From NCBI GenBank assembly GCA_037176705.1, contig CM073891.1:52640571-52704570 (forward strand): a stretch of 64,000 nt of DNA, given 5' to 3'. Position numbers and translations under genes: made by a program. Positions 12,006 to 23,267 of this stretch are shown piece by piece (positions within the stretch are counted from its first letter, which is position 1; each line of letters starts with the position of its first letter). Source of the DNA: Molossus alvarezi. Its lineage: Eukaryota > Chordata > Mammalia > Chiroptera > Molossidae. Under the pieces are notes generated by a model. The model had not been told where the DNA came from, ran no database searches, and saw nothing but the letters and a program-made list of their open reading frames with translations.

Positions 12006-13782
12006 ATGACTACTCTACACTTTATGAAACAATCCTTTATTAATAGACATTCAGTTTATTTTTTAAAATTTGTGTTAATACAAATAACATGATAAATATA
12101 ATTTATTTATATCTGTTAAAAAAGAGACAACAGGCTCAAACTGTAGTCAGTTGTGCTAAGCCCCACATCACCAAACTGAGACTTAACACCTAACCCAATT
12201 GAAACTTGAGCTTTTTTCAGAAATGTACTCTTTCCCAGTCAGTCTGGAATTTTCTGGTCGGCACTAGTGAGGTAATATGCCTGATAGATAGATGCATTTT
12301 GTCCTCTGAAGGAAGGTGATCTTGCTTAAAAGAATCTACTCTTTTCTACCATCTGCCTATAAGAAATTTCTACATTGTACAGTTCTTTGAAGCTAGATAG
12401 GATGCTTCCTCATTCATAAATTTTTCAATAAAGCCAGTAAAATCTTTAAAACCTACTCAATTGAATTTTGTTTTTAAATATTTATGTATTGGTAGTTTTT
12501 TTCTTCTGTTGACTAAGTTCCAGGATGGGATTGCTTAAAGGATATGTATATTTGAAATATGAGTAAACAGAATGTGAAGAGATTAGCGGAAGAACATATA
12601 TGCATGGCCAATGGACACAGACAACAGCGTGGTGAAGGCAAAGGGAGGGTGGGGGGCGCAGGGGCTAAGTGCTACTGTACAATTACTATAATTAAACCAA
12701 AATGCAACTTAGAAACCCTTGGTATTAATGAAGTACTTTTCTTATCCAGAAGAGACAACAGTGCAAAAGAATAGACTCATGAAATTAATCTTGTAATATG
12801 GTGTCTATAATTTGTACCATGGCATAACAATAAAATTTATGTAGCTTGTATGTAAAATATCAATTAATAATTAATATGTGTATTAATTATCTAGAATACA
12901 GATTTCTGCTAATCTTTTGATTGCTAGTACTTACATCAAAGGGAAAACCAAGAAGAGATATAAAATGGAAATAATTCTAATGTTTATTTTTATTCAGCAA
13001 GTTTTACAAATTAATGTTCCAAGGTGACATCTAGATGTTTGTGTCCTCTCTAGCTATATTTTATCTACTTTTCCTGTTTCAAAATTTGCAAGGACTATTA
13101 AAACTAGGTGGTAGCTGCAAATTTCAAATCCACTGAATTATACGTACTTTATAATATAGAAATTTACTGTGTTATATCTTTCTCATCACTATGCATTATC
13201 TGGAAACTTGCATAACAATTTATCATAATATGAATTAAATAGAGAGTTATCTAGAACAAATACGATAGTCTATGATGTTTGTTGCAAATAGCTAATTTTT
13301 AAAAAATTTTTATCAGAAATGAATGCTTGCATCATTGTGGTATATTATTTGTGTCTAAATGGAAATTGTATAAATCAGCTCTATTCTCACCCTGCCACAA
13401 AAAAAAAAAAAAAAGAAAGAAAATCAGCTCTGTTTTGTATGTTGTATGTTTTTCAAATAATTATTTTATGTAGCAAAAAGAATATTATGCCATTTTTCCC
13501 TACTAGGCAAGGATTATTTAATACTGATCAGGATACAATTTGATATAATTAAAAAACTACACACGATATACTTTTAGACTAGCATTTCTATAAGTACTTT
13601 CATATATGCCCTTAAAATATCAAAATACCATTCCAATCTATACAGCCACACTATGTCAAGTCAAAATTAAATATATAATCTGTAATTACTCAGAGGTAGG
13701 GAAAAAACCTGAAATGCTGTTTTAAAGCTTGTTAATCTGATGAGTTAATTAAAGACACTTAACACAAAGTCTTTTACATCTT
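12006..13782. other. AT-rich unassigned sequence
   Basis: About 1.8 kb of AT-rich DNA without a recognisable gene. It contains a short L1-type 3'UTR fragment at 12585-12670 and an A run at 13400-13414. No conserved open frame was found. Confidence 0.45.
12585..12670 (+). mobile_element. Fragment of an L1/HAL1 3'UTR
   Basis: The phrase 'ccaatggacacagacaacag' at about 12608, followed by G-rich sequence, matches the end of the 3'UTRs of the HAL1 copies, for example 24430-24470. Only about 85 bp is recognisable, so it is a short fragment of a plus-strand insertion. Confidence 0.65.
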
Positions 13783-14049
13783 ATTGTTTTAATCCTCACT
13801 GGAAGATAATTTTCTATTTATTATCTTCAGATAGAAGATAGTGGTAGGGAGGAGGGGGGAGAGAGAGAGAGAGGGAGAGAGAGAAAAACATCAATGTAAC
13901 AGACACATCGACTGGCTGCCTCCCACACAACCCTGACCAGGGCTGGGGATGAACTGCAGCCGAGGTATGTGCCCTTGACTGGAATCAAACCCGCGACTCT
14001 TTGGTCCTCAGGTCGATGTTTTAACCACTGAGCCAAACTGGCCAGGGCC
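13783..14049 (-). mobile_element. VES-type SINE (type A)
   Basis: A complete minus-strand copy: head 'gccctggccagtttggctca' at 14048, GA-rich middle, and a diverged tail at 13783. The duplication 'cttttacatctt' is exact at 13771 and 14050. Confidence 0.95.
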
Positions 14050-14227
14050 CTTTTACATCTTCCTGCTGCTGTGTGTACAAACTGAGAAGTACTCCATCGT
14101 CACATTAAAAACAATGTTTAGTGAGATTAAAAACTATATTCCTTTGAAGAAAATGAAGTTTTTCTCATGAAAGAAGTAAAGAAAGGGAGAAATGAAGAAT
14201 AAATGAGAGAAAGAGAGTAAGAGAGAG

Positions 14228-14313
14228 AGGAAGGAAGGAAGAAAGGAAGGAAGGAAGGAAGGAAGGAAGGAAGGAAGGAAGGAAGGAAGGAAGGAAGGAA
14301 GGAAGGAAGGAAG
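14228..14313. repeat. (GGAA)n microsatellite
   Basis: About 20 near-perfect GGAA units follow a purine-rich lead. On the other strand it gives artificial Leu-Pro-Ser-Phe reading frames. Confidence 0.97.
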
Positions 14314-14633
14314 GGTCTTATGTGCAACTAGGTATAAAATTAGCCAGGTGGTATTTTCACTTTTTTGGTTACAATCGACCATAGAAATTTGAGGAAATTT
14401 GAATATCTGATAGATTCAACTCAGGAAAGGTAAATTCTATTTAACCAAAACTATGCAAAGCATAGACCAGGAAAACACTAGTGTCTTTCATTTTACTTTG
14501 GTCAATATATATCTTTCCATCTTAAATATTTTATTGGCAGTGTAAAATAATTATTTTAAAAGATACTATCAGGACAGACTAGTTTAAGTCTATGAAATAT
14601 ATTTAGATCTTTAAATGTTTTCCCGCCATTTTA
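14314..14633. other. Unassigned AT-rich spacer
   Basis: No gene or repeat is recognised in this spacer between the GGAA tract and a SINE. Confidence 0.4.
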
Positions 14634-14841
14634 TTTTATTTTAAATATTTTTTCTTTATTGATTTTGGATAGAGAAAAAGGGAGAGGAAGAGAGAGATAA
14701 GAAACATCGATTGGCTGCCTCCTGCATGTCCTTCCCTGGGGATCAGGCCCACAACCTGGGCATGTGCCCTGATTGGGAATTGAACTGGTGGCCTCTTGGC
14801 GCATGGGTTGATGCTGAACCACTGAGCCACACCAGTGGGGC
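14634..14841 (-). mobile_element. VES-type SINE (type B)
   Basis: A second SINE type: head 'gccccactggtgtggctcag' (right end), the box 'tgggcatgtgccct', and a tail 'tcaataaagaaaaaa' at the left. It differs from type A by lacking the 'cctcgggtgagg' tail. The flanks 'tgttttcccgccatttta' and 'tgttttccccgtatttta' are an imperfect target duplication. Confidence 0.92.
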
Positions 14842-15952
14842 TGTTTTCCCCGTATTTTAAAGGGAAATTACAAATGTCGCCACAGTAGACTTTCTACCCC
14901 TTATAAACCTAGCTATTCATATATAAAAAACTTAATATCTATATGCTACACACACACACACACTAACCACTGTGCCCGTGCCTGGTGCCTTCTCTGTGGG
15001 ATTTCATATCTACTCTTCACACTTCACTCTGCTCTGGCCTGCCAGGGCTGAATGACCAAGCTGCATCAACGTTCTCCCTTCTCCTCTACCTTCTGGTTAA
15101 TTTAGGCCAATGGCTTTTGAGAAATTCTAATGACCCTGATCCTCCCAGCCATAATCCAGTGGGGAAAAACTCACAGTACCCCACATAGACAAAGGATAAA
15201 AAAATATGAGTTGAGACCATGTTTTGTGGTAATTGTTCACATTGATGCAATTAATCTCCTTCTAATAATTGTGATATTAATTGACCTTGGCATTTTATTT
15301 CAGCATTACAACTCAAATGCTTTTAATGTCCTTCAGGATTAGACTTCTATTACCAACAAAGAAACTGTTGGGTAAACTCCAATGTTTGCTGTTGTTCTGT
15401 GGTAAGACATTTTATATCTCTTTTCAACTTAAAACAATTCTGTAAATTCCCAAGGAGATGTTCTCTTAGTAGGGTCCCACCACTTCATAGGATCTTAGTA
15501 ACTCTAAGGAGAAGCCCCACTTTAATATTATTTCTGATAGATGTTAAGTTTTTAAGGTACATTAAGATTTCAATTTTCCTTTGAAAGCAGGAAGTTACTT
15601 AAATGTGTTAAGCACAATTAAAATTGCTAACTTTAATAAAAATAATTAACAAATGACCAAATTACCAACTTTGTACTTCACCCCTAAAGCATTCATATAA
15701 ACTAGTGACAGTAAGAAACACTGCCATGTATGCAAGAGAAGAAACCAAGGTTCAGTACAATTTATCCCGAGTCACCCGGGGAGTAGGGAGAGGGGCAGAT
15801 CCTCAGCAGAGGAGATGTCTGCATGGTGAAGGTCTGAGCAGGTTTGCTGTGACACATACAGTGTGTAGTGTGGTGTATAATGAGCCCAAGTTCAAATGTT
15901 GGAATGTTTAGTGACAATAGCAAGAGAGGAAGTAGCAATAGGAATTTTTCTT
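14842..15952. other. Unassigned sequence
   Basis: About 1.1 kb with no recognised gene or repeat, apart from a short (CA)n at 14950-14963. Small open frames (61-70 codons) do not resemble known proteins. Confidence 0.4.
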
Positions 15953-15966
15953 AAATCATTATTTTT
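15953..15966. repeat. Target-site duplication, left copy
   Basis: The sequence 'aaatcattattttt' is repeated exactly at 18361-18374. The two copies bracket HAL1 copy 2 together with the SINE next to its 5' end. Confidence 0.85.
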
Positions 15967-18146
15967 ATTTATTTATTAATTTTTTTTCTTTTTTGTTGTT
16001 GTTGTTTTTAAATCATTATTGTTGAATGTAGAATGTATTACAGATGTTCCACATTTTTTCCCCCATTGACCCCCTCCTCCCCACTCCCGCCCCCCTTCCG
16101 CCTTTTCCCACACTATTGTCCGTGTCCATTGGTTATGCATATAAGTTCTTTGGTTTATTTCTTCCCAACCCCCAACCCCTTTCCCTTTGAGGTTTGTCAG
16201 TCTAGCATTGAATTTGTACTTCTTAATTCCTTCACCTTTTTCACCCATTCCCCCCAACTCCCCTCCCATCTGGCAACCAACAAAATATTCTCTGTATCTA
16301 TGAGAATGTTCCTATTCTACCTATTCATTTTGTTTGTAGATTCCATTGTCGATAGATAGGTATTCATTGCCATTTTGTTTGTTCATATATTTTATCTTTT
16401 TCTTCAAAAAGACCCTTCATCATTTCATATAATAACGGTTTGGTGGCGATGAACTCCTTTAACTTTTTCTTGTCTGGGAAAGTCTTTATATGGCCATCGA
16501 TTCTAAATGACAGCTTTGCAGGATAGAGCAATCTTGGTTGTAGGTTCTTGCTTTTCATCACTCTGAATATTTCTTGCCACTCCCTTCTGGCCTGCAAAGT
16601 TTCTTTTGAGAAATCAGCTGACAGCCTTATGGGAACTCCCTTGTAGGTAACTAGCTGTCTTTCTCTTGCTGCTTTTAAGATTTTCTCTTTGTCTTGAACC
16701 TTTTGCATTTTGATGATGATGCGTCTTGGTGTGGGCCTCTTGGGGTTCATCTTGTTTGGGACTCTCTGTGCTTCCTGGACTTGTATGTCTGTTTCCTTCA
16801 CCAAGTTAGGAAAGTTTTCTGCCATTATTGCTTCAAACAGGTTTTTGATTTCTTGTTCGCTCTCTTCTTCTTCTGGCAACCCTAAGATGTGAATGTTGGC
16901 ACGCTTGAAGTTGTCCCAGAGGCTCCTTACACTATCCTCATTTTTTTGGATTTTTTTTTTCTTTTTGCTGTTAAGATTGGGCGTTTTTTGCTTCCTTATA
17001 TTCCAAATCGATGGTTTGCTTCTTGGATTTATGTACTCTACTATTGAATCTGTGTAAATTATTCTTTATTTCAGTTAATGCCTCCTTCAATTCTGACTGT
17101 GCATCCATAATTTCTGACTGGTCCTTTTTTATGCTCTTGAGGCCCTCACTGAGTTCATTGAGTATCCTTATAAGCAGTATTTTGAACTCAGCATCTGTTA
17201 GGTTGCTTATCTCCATTTCGCTTAGTTCTTTTCTTGGGGTTTTGTTCTGTTCTTTCATTTGGGACCTGTTTCTTTCTCTCCTCATTTTGGCTGCCTCCCT
17301 GTTTGTTTCTGTGTATTACTTAACGAGCGGTATGGAGCTAGCTGAGACCAGATGCTGCTCGTTTGAAAGAATTTAGGAAAAACCTGAAGGAGGATCCAAG
17401 ACAGGCCAATCCTATGGTTAAGCAAGTGGCAACAGCTTGGGTGGGCCTGAAAGTTGGGTGGGGCGGGGCCTCAGGGAGTCACCAGGGCGGGGCTGCCAGT
17501 GTGAGCCAGGTTCCTGGAGTCCCAGATATGGCTTCTGCCTGCCGCCCCAGGGAAGGGCTCACCAAAGGAACAAAGGCCTCTGACAGCACGTTTGTCCCGC
17601 AGAAAGCTCCCTCTCCAGCCCTCGCTCCAGTGCCAAACAGCTCAGTTCTTCCCTGCATGTCTCTGGCGCCCCTCAAGCTACCTCCCCTCTAAGCTTAGAG
17701 GGAGAGAGTCCTGCAAGTCCGTGCGCGGGCCCTTTAAGGAGCTGCCTGGGGCTCCAGCCGCGTCAGCTTCCCTGAGCGTCGTTCCCGCTGGTTTTTCCAG
17801 CCAGAATTTATGGGGACTTCTCTTCGTGGCACTAAACCCTGAGCGGGGCACCTGGTATGGGACAGGGACCCCTCAGTCCTCAGGAAGGACCTTCCCAGCC
17901 GAGGAATCCTCCTGATTTTTATCCGCCACATGTGGGTGTGGGACCAGCCTGTCTTGCCGCCGCCGCCACCCCTCCTACCTGTCTTAATGTGGCTGCTGCT
18001 TTAATTCCGTAGTTGTAGGACTTCCATTCAGCTTGATTTCAGGCGGTTTTGAATGATCGCTGTTCTGTAGTTTAGTTGTAACTTTGATGTGGTTGTGGGA
18101 GGACGCGATACCGCTGTTACCTATGCCGCCATCTTGATCGGAAGTC
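15967..18146 (-). mobile_element. HAL1-type ORF2-less L1 derivative, copy 2
   Basis: Same plan as copy 1 and very similar in sequence. The 5' end is at 18146 ('gacttccgatcaagatggcg'), followed by a 5'UTR, an ORF1 from 17285 to 16364, a G-rich 3'UTR (16030-16360 on the plus strand as C-runs) and an A-rich tail at 15967-16015. No ORF2 lies between ORF1 and the 3'UTR. A type B SINE abuts the 5' end directly, and one target duplication surrounds both. Confidence 0.9.
16364..17285 (-). pseudogene. HAL1 ORF1 (copy 2), nearly complete
   Basis: L1-type ORF1p with a start at 17285 (MRRERNRSQMKEQNKTPRK), a coiled-coil region with heptads to about residue 90 (LNELSEGLKSIKKDQSEIMDAQ), then an RRM-like part and the C-terminal domain ending at 16364. 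The N-terminal 104 codons are open to 16971. An A-rich stretch near 16950 then brings a stop and a frame change, and the last 171 codons are open again. This is the least damaged ORF1 in the window. It would have encoded an RNA-binding protein of about 300 residues, somewhat shorter than human L1 ORF1p. Confidence 0.92.
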
Positions 18147-18360
18147 TAAATTTTTTTTTTCTTTATTGATTTTAGAAAGAGAGGAAGGGAGAGGGAGAGA
18201 GAGAACCATTGATGAGAGAGAACATCAATCGGTCGCCTCTTGCATGCCCCCCACTGGGGATGGGGCCCACAACCTGGGCATATGCCCTGACCGGGAATCA
18301 AACCAGTGACCTCTTGGTGCATGGGTCAATGCTCAACCACTGAACCACACCAGCTGGGAA
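18147..18360 (-). mobile_element. VES-type SINE (type B) joined to HAL1 copy 2
   Basis: A complete SINE in the same orientation as the HAL1: head at 18360 ('cccagctggtgtggttcagt'), a GA-rich stretch at 18175-18205, and a short A tail meeting the HAL1 5' end after four bases. No convincing target duplication of its own is seen at the HAL1 side. The surrounding 14-bp duplication is shared with the HAL1. Confidence 0.9.
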
Positions 18361-18374
18361 AAATCATTATTTTT
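18361..18374. repeat. Target-site duplication, right copy
   Basis: Exact copy of the 14 bases at 15953. It lies directly beyond the SINE head, not beyond the HAL1 5' end, so the SINE and the HAL1 share it. Confidence 0.85.
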
Positions 18375-18624
18375 TGAAGCACTTGTTAGCTTCTGCCTCT
18401 GGACATTTTGCCACACTATCTATTCTCATTTATTCCAGAGGACTAGTCACTACAAGGAAGTATAAAATATATACTTGTAAAATGTGCACCTTCTCAAACA
18501 ATATTCATTGAATACATTGATCAAATAATAATATGATCATTCATAATTTTTTACTATTAAGTTTTCTTGGAAGGTGAAAATTATTTTAGGTATGAGTACT
18601 AGATATTTTGCATTTAATTTAGGT

Positions 18625-19480
18625 TTCCCGGCTTCATTAAGGTATAATTGATAAATAAAGTGTAAGATATTTAAAGTGTGAGGATTTGATAAACATATAC
18701 ATGTGAAAGGATTTTCCTTATCTAGTTATTAACAAATTCATCACCTCGTATATTTACCTTTGTGTGTGTATGAACATTTAAGTTCCAGTCTCTTAAAAAA
18801 TTTCAATTATACACTAAACATTTATCAACTATAGTTAATCATATTATATATTAGATCCTCAGACCTTATCCATCTTATAACTAATAATTTGTAACATTTT
18901 CCCAGCTCCCTATTTCCCCTCCCCACTACCCCTGGAAACCATTTTTCTACTGTTTCTTTAAATTCAACATTTTTAAAAGAAAGATTCCACATATAAGTGA
19001 TATGATATAGTATTTGTCTTTTTCTGTCTGGCTTATTTCACTTAGCATAATGCTCCCCAGCTCCAACCATGGTGTTGCAAATCACAGGATTTCCTTCTTT
19101 TTAAAGGCTGAATAATATTGTGTATGTGTGTGTGTATGTGTATATATATATATTTATATATACATACACACACATACACATATAATCTCCCACATGTTCT
19201 TGTCATGGACACTTTCCATTCCATGCCTTGGCCATTGTGAGTAATGTTGCAATGAGCATGTGAGTACAGATAAACCAGAAAATAAATGCAGTGCCTGTTG
19301 GGATTGCCTTCAGCCACATAATTTCAAAGTCACTTCTCTAGTGAAGTTCATTCTAAAGTATGCTTATATCATCAAAATAATCATTGAAGGTGTGTATGGT
19401 GTCTTATATTTTACATATTCTTGTTTGTATCTTGTTCTAAAAATATTTTTTAACTGTGGTGGGTGTTCAGTGTTTTGAAA
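18625..19480 (-). mobile_element. Old L1 3' fragment
   Basis: Reverse complement of an old L1 3'UTR and ORF2 end. The left part has the 'ggtataattgataaata' type phrase, and the right part has the 'agcataatg' and 'gccattgtgagtaatgttgc' phrases. A TG/TA microsatellite has grown inside it at 19120-19180. Strong divergence from the young L1s shows that it is old. Confidence 0.75.
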
Positions 19481-19594
19481 TTGAGGCACCTCCCATGTCA
19501 CCAGCAGCTGACTTCAGTGGTAACATGCCCACTGCTGGAAATGTTTACTTCTTCCACGTGGTTTCCGTGTGAGGAAGCTGCCCTCTCCTCCTCT

Positions 19595-19915
19595 CTGTGG
19601 CACTAATGCCTATTCATTTTATAAGACTCAGTTCCAGTGGATTATCCTGCAGCAGAACTGCCCCAGTGATTTAGGCTGGATTAGGTTTCCTGTTCTATGC
19701 TTTACAATGTCCTTTTCATTTAAAGATCAGTTGTGACTCCATCATTACACCTCCTATGTAGTTTAACAATGTTTATGTGCTTGTTTTCTCACTGGACTGT
19801 GAACTCATTAAAGGACGAACTCTGTTTTATTTTTCTTCAATTCCCAGTATCTAGAATATTGTTGGCTACTGAGTATTAATCAATGACTATTTCATAAATG
19901 AATGAATTTTACTTT
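19595..19915 (+). mobile_element. Old L2-like 3' end
   Basis: The phrases 'ctggactgtgaactcattaa' (19792), 'ttcccagtatctagaatatt' (19841) and a closing 'aatgaatgaatttt' are the usual end of mammalian L2 elements. It is diverged and the left boundary is uncertain. Confidence 0.6.
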
Positions 19916-20137
19916 TTTCATAGAAAGACAAAACCTTAAATAGTTGCCCAGTTGTTTAGCCTAAAATTTCTGCAGAAAACTTACATTGAAAATTGTTAAA
20001 GCACTATTCCAGCGTTATCACAACAAAGTTAAACCTTTCAGGAAGCAACCAGTTCTAAAAGCAGTTATCAGGGCTTGTTGCACTTGAATGAAACCTATTC
20101 TTGAGTTCCTTTAACAATTTTTTATTATCTTATTTTT

Positions 20138-20349
20138 ATTTTTTTAATCCTCACCTGAGGATATTTTTATCAATTTAAGAGCATGTGCGCGAGAGAAAGA
20201 GGGGCATCAATCGTCCTTTGCACACACCTGGATTAGGGATCAAACCCCAAACCTAGGTACTGTATGTGCCATGACCAGGAATAGAACTTGCAATGTTTTG
20301 GTTTATGTTACAAATGCTTCAACTAACTGAGCCACCTGGCCAGGGCTTG
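20138..20349 (-). mobile_element. VES-type SINE (type A), diverged
   Basis: Minus-strand copy with head 'gccctggccaggtggctcag' at the right and tail 'atcctcacctgaggat' at the left. It is more diverged than the others in its middle. The flanks 'ttatcttattttt' and 'ttatcttattctt' form a near-exact duplication. Confidence 0.88.
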
Positions 20350-20380
20350 GTTATCTTATTCTTTAAAATATAGTTTTCAT

Positions 20381-20622
20381 GCCCTGGCCAGTTTTTCTCA
20401 GTGGTTAGCGCATCGGCCCGCAGACCAGAGAGTCCCTGGTTTGGTTCCCACTAAGGGCATGTACCTCAGTTGCATATCCCTGGTCCTGGTTGGGGTCGTG
20501 TGGGTGGCAGCCAGTAGATGTATCTCTCTCTCATGTTGATGTTTCTCTCCCCCCCACCCCCCTGCTCTATCTGAATCTGAAAATAAATGCAAAAATGTCT
20601 TTGGGTGAGGATAAAAATCTCT
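20381..20622 (+). mobile_element. VES-type SINE (type A)
   Basis: Plus-strand copy starting 'gccctggccagtttttctca'. It has a B-box-like 'ggtttggttccca', a CT-rich middle and the tail 'ctttgggtgaggataaaa'. The flanks 'atatagttttcatg' and 'atatatttttcatg' form a target duplication. Confidence 0.92.
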
Positions 20623-20639
20623 ATATATATTTTTCATGG

Positions 20640-21509
20640 TTTATTTTAAAAGACATCTTGCCAACAAAACAATCCATTGATTATTTTTTGATAACTTTGT
20701 TTCTGGTCTGACTTGAGGGACTGACCAGGACACTAGGGCAATTTCACACTTAACTGCCTGATTGCAGATTTATTCCACTATATCATGTGCTGCCTGTGAA
20801 GCATGATGGATTCACAGCTTCATTAACCCAAAGAACATTCTGAGGGAAGCATCACAAAGTATAATAGTCTACTGCCTGAACTTCTTTTTCATGTTTTAAG
20901 TATGGCTTGGCCTGAGTGAAATAATGTAGCTAGCATCATCTCTCCAGCTTTGCCTTTTCTTTCTAACCTACCTTCAGCCTTCCTACCATCTGTACTGTTC
21001 TTGTTTCCGATGATGCCTTGGCCATGTTCTGGGATCCCCTGCTAGACTGCCCTCCAATCTGGGCCACAAGGTGGCCCCCTCAATGCTTACTTATGAATCT
21101 GATATCATCACGGCCAGGCTTTCCAACCCTGTTAGATAATGTTAGCAGGGTGAAGCAGATACATGAATTTGTTCATTAGAGGAAGACTTAAAAACATTCA
21201 GGGATTTAGAGTTACTGTTTTCCAATTCTATCATTCTCTGCTTAGAGGAGAGTAACGAGTTGTTTCACAGCTAATTATCAGGCACTTATTTTGATCCTGA
21301 ATCAGGTTACATATCCTCTTCCATACGGTATCTATTCAGAGTCATCTCTGGTTTTGATGAGATTTTGCAATGAATTTTAAGGTAAAGTAGGATTTCCATT
21401 TCTCACTTCACTATCTAAAACACATTTTCTTGCTCTCCAGACATCTTGCAATTTAAATCTGTAAGAGAGAGACAGGTAGCAGGAGTCTGATGTGGTAGAA
21501 AGGGGCATC
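20640..21509. other. Unassigned sequence
   Basis: About 870 bp with no recognised gene or repeat family. Composition is close to 40% G+C by eye, and there is no long open frame. Confidence 0.4.
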
Positions 21510-21525
21510 AAAAATCATGTTTCTG

Positions 21526-21612
21526 GCCCTGGCCGGTTTGGCTCAGTGGTTGGAGCATTGGCCTGTGGACCAGAGAGTCCCAGGTTTGGTTCCTGTTAGG
21601 GGCACGTACCAG
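21526..21612 (+). mobile_element. SINE head only (type A tRNA-like part)
   Basis: Only the tRNA-related head is present, from 'gccctggccggtttggctca' to 'ggcacgtacc', followed by a short A run. The middle and tail are missing. An exact 16-bp duplication ('aaaaatcatgtttctg') at 21510 and 21615 shows that this short form is a whole retrotransposition event, not a later deletion. Confidence 0.93.
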
Positions 21613-21630
21613 AAAAAAATCATGTTTCTG

Positions 21631-22428
21631 TCCCTATCCAGTCACTTACTACCAGCGTGACTTTGGCGAATTCTTTTGAAGTACCATCACTTAGTTTTCA
21701 TTATCTTAAATGAGAGATCAAAATTCCTGCTTTGCCTGTTTTTAGACTTACTATGAGTATAAAATAATCAATTTATGTGCACAAAATGTTCATTTATTCA
21801 ACAAATATTTGATCATTTTTATTACTCTGTGCCAAAAAAATTGTTTTCTTATAATTTTATCTTTAAATTTCACAATTTTTTACCTTCTGGCTTCAATAAT
21901 CTGGGAACATTATTTCTGTTGCCAGGAAAGATGTCCTCAAGTTGCTCTCATAAGACATATGCTGGCATGGCCCATACATGTCACTCAAAGAAAAAATGTT
22001 TTTACTACCTTCATGAAGCATCCATTTTTCATTTGTGATTGAATAATACCCTTTATATAATATAATACACCTAGAATCTTCTACATGAAAAACTGTGATT
22101 TCCTAGTTCAACAGCACTATGTATATGCTTTATTTTATTGTGAATATTTGCTTTATTTGTCTGTATCTCCCAACAGACTTAGGACAGCAACTCCTAGGCA
22201 CAGTTCATATTTGCACCTTTTTACATAGACATATAAAATACTTAACACAATGAGTTCAAAGTAGTCATTTTGAGGAGGTTTGTTCAGGACTCATTATTGA
22301 ATAAGAGCAGTAAGTGATTAAGTATGGGCCACTAAAACAGTTGCTAACACACAGCATAATTTCAGTTATTCCCTCAATTTTATTAATGTTGCAGAAATGT
22401 ACTCTTTGAATTTTGCTACAATGTCCTT
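21631..22428. other. Unassigned AT-rich sequence
   Basis: No gene is recognised. A stretch near 22150-22270 weakly recalls an L2 3' end, but too little matches to call it. Two overlapping open frames of 77-87 codons at 21775-22042 look accidental. Confidence 0.4.
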
Positions 22429-22441
22429 AAAATCTTCAACT

Positions 22442-22475
22442 GGACTTCCGGTCAAGATGGTGGCGTAGGTAAACG
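22442..22475 (+). promoter_or_regulatory. HAL1 5' terminal promoter-like motif
   Basis: The first bases contain 'acttccgg', an ETS-factor core, followed by 'caagatggtggc', close to the YY1 site that places transcription start in other mammalian L1 5'UTRs. The same pair occurs, with single changes, at the 5' ends of the other three copies (near 10690-10710, 18125-18146, 46290-46310). Function is inferred from motif and position. Confidence 0.55.
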
Positions 22476-23267
22476 TGGTATGGCCTCCTCCCACAACCAC
22501 ATCAAAGTAACAACTAAACTACAGAACAACCATTCAAAACCGCCTGAAATCAAGCTGAATGGAAGTCCTACAACTACAAAATTAAAGAAGAAGCCTTATC
22601 AAGACTGGTAGGAGGATAGGAGGCACCAAGGGCTGGTTCCACACCCACGTTTGGCAGATAAAAATTAGGAGGATATGTGGGCTAGGAAGGTCTTCCCTGA
22701 GGACTGAGCGGTCCCGTCCCACACCAGGCACCCAGCTCAGGGTTCCAGTGCCAGAAAGAGAAGTCCCCATAAGTTCTGGCTGTAAAACCAGTGGGAACTG
22801 AAGCTGAGGGAGGCTGAGGCTTCTGGAGCCCCAGGCAGCTTCACACTCTCCAGGCTCCAGCGTGGGGGAGGCAGCTTGAAAGGCACAAGAGACAAATGGG
22901 GAAGAACTGAGCTGTTTGGCACTGAAGCAAGGTCTGGAGAAGCAGCTTTCTCCTGGACATATGTGCTGTCAGAGGCCTTTGTTCCTTTGGTGAGCCCTTC
23001 CCTGGGGCTGCAGACAGCCGCCATATCTGGGACTCCAGCCACCTGGTTCACACTGTTTGCCCCGCCCTGGTGATTCCCCGAGGCTTTGTCCCACCCAACT
23101 TTCAGGCCCACGCAAGATGTTGCCAGTTGCTTTACCATAGGATTGGCCTATCTTGGATCCTGCTTCAGGTTTTCCTAAATTCTTTCAAACAAGCAGCATC
23201 TGGTCTCTGCTAGCCCCATACCTCTCATTAAGTAATACATAGAAGCAGGCACAGGGAGGCAGCCAAA

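Noticed and set aside
14127..14382. Pro-Ser-Phe-Leu repeat frames
   Set aside because: They are artefacts of the GGAA microsatellite read on the opposite strand.
20381..20460. tRNA-like sequences with A and B boxes at many places
   Set aside because: They are heads of VES SINEs, followed by SINE bodies and A tails and flanked by target duplications, so they are not true tRNA genes.
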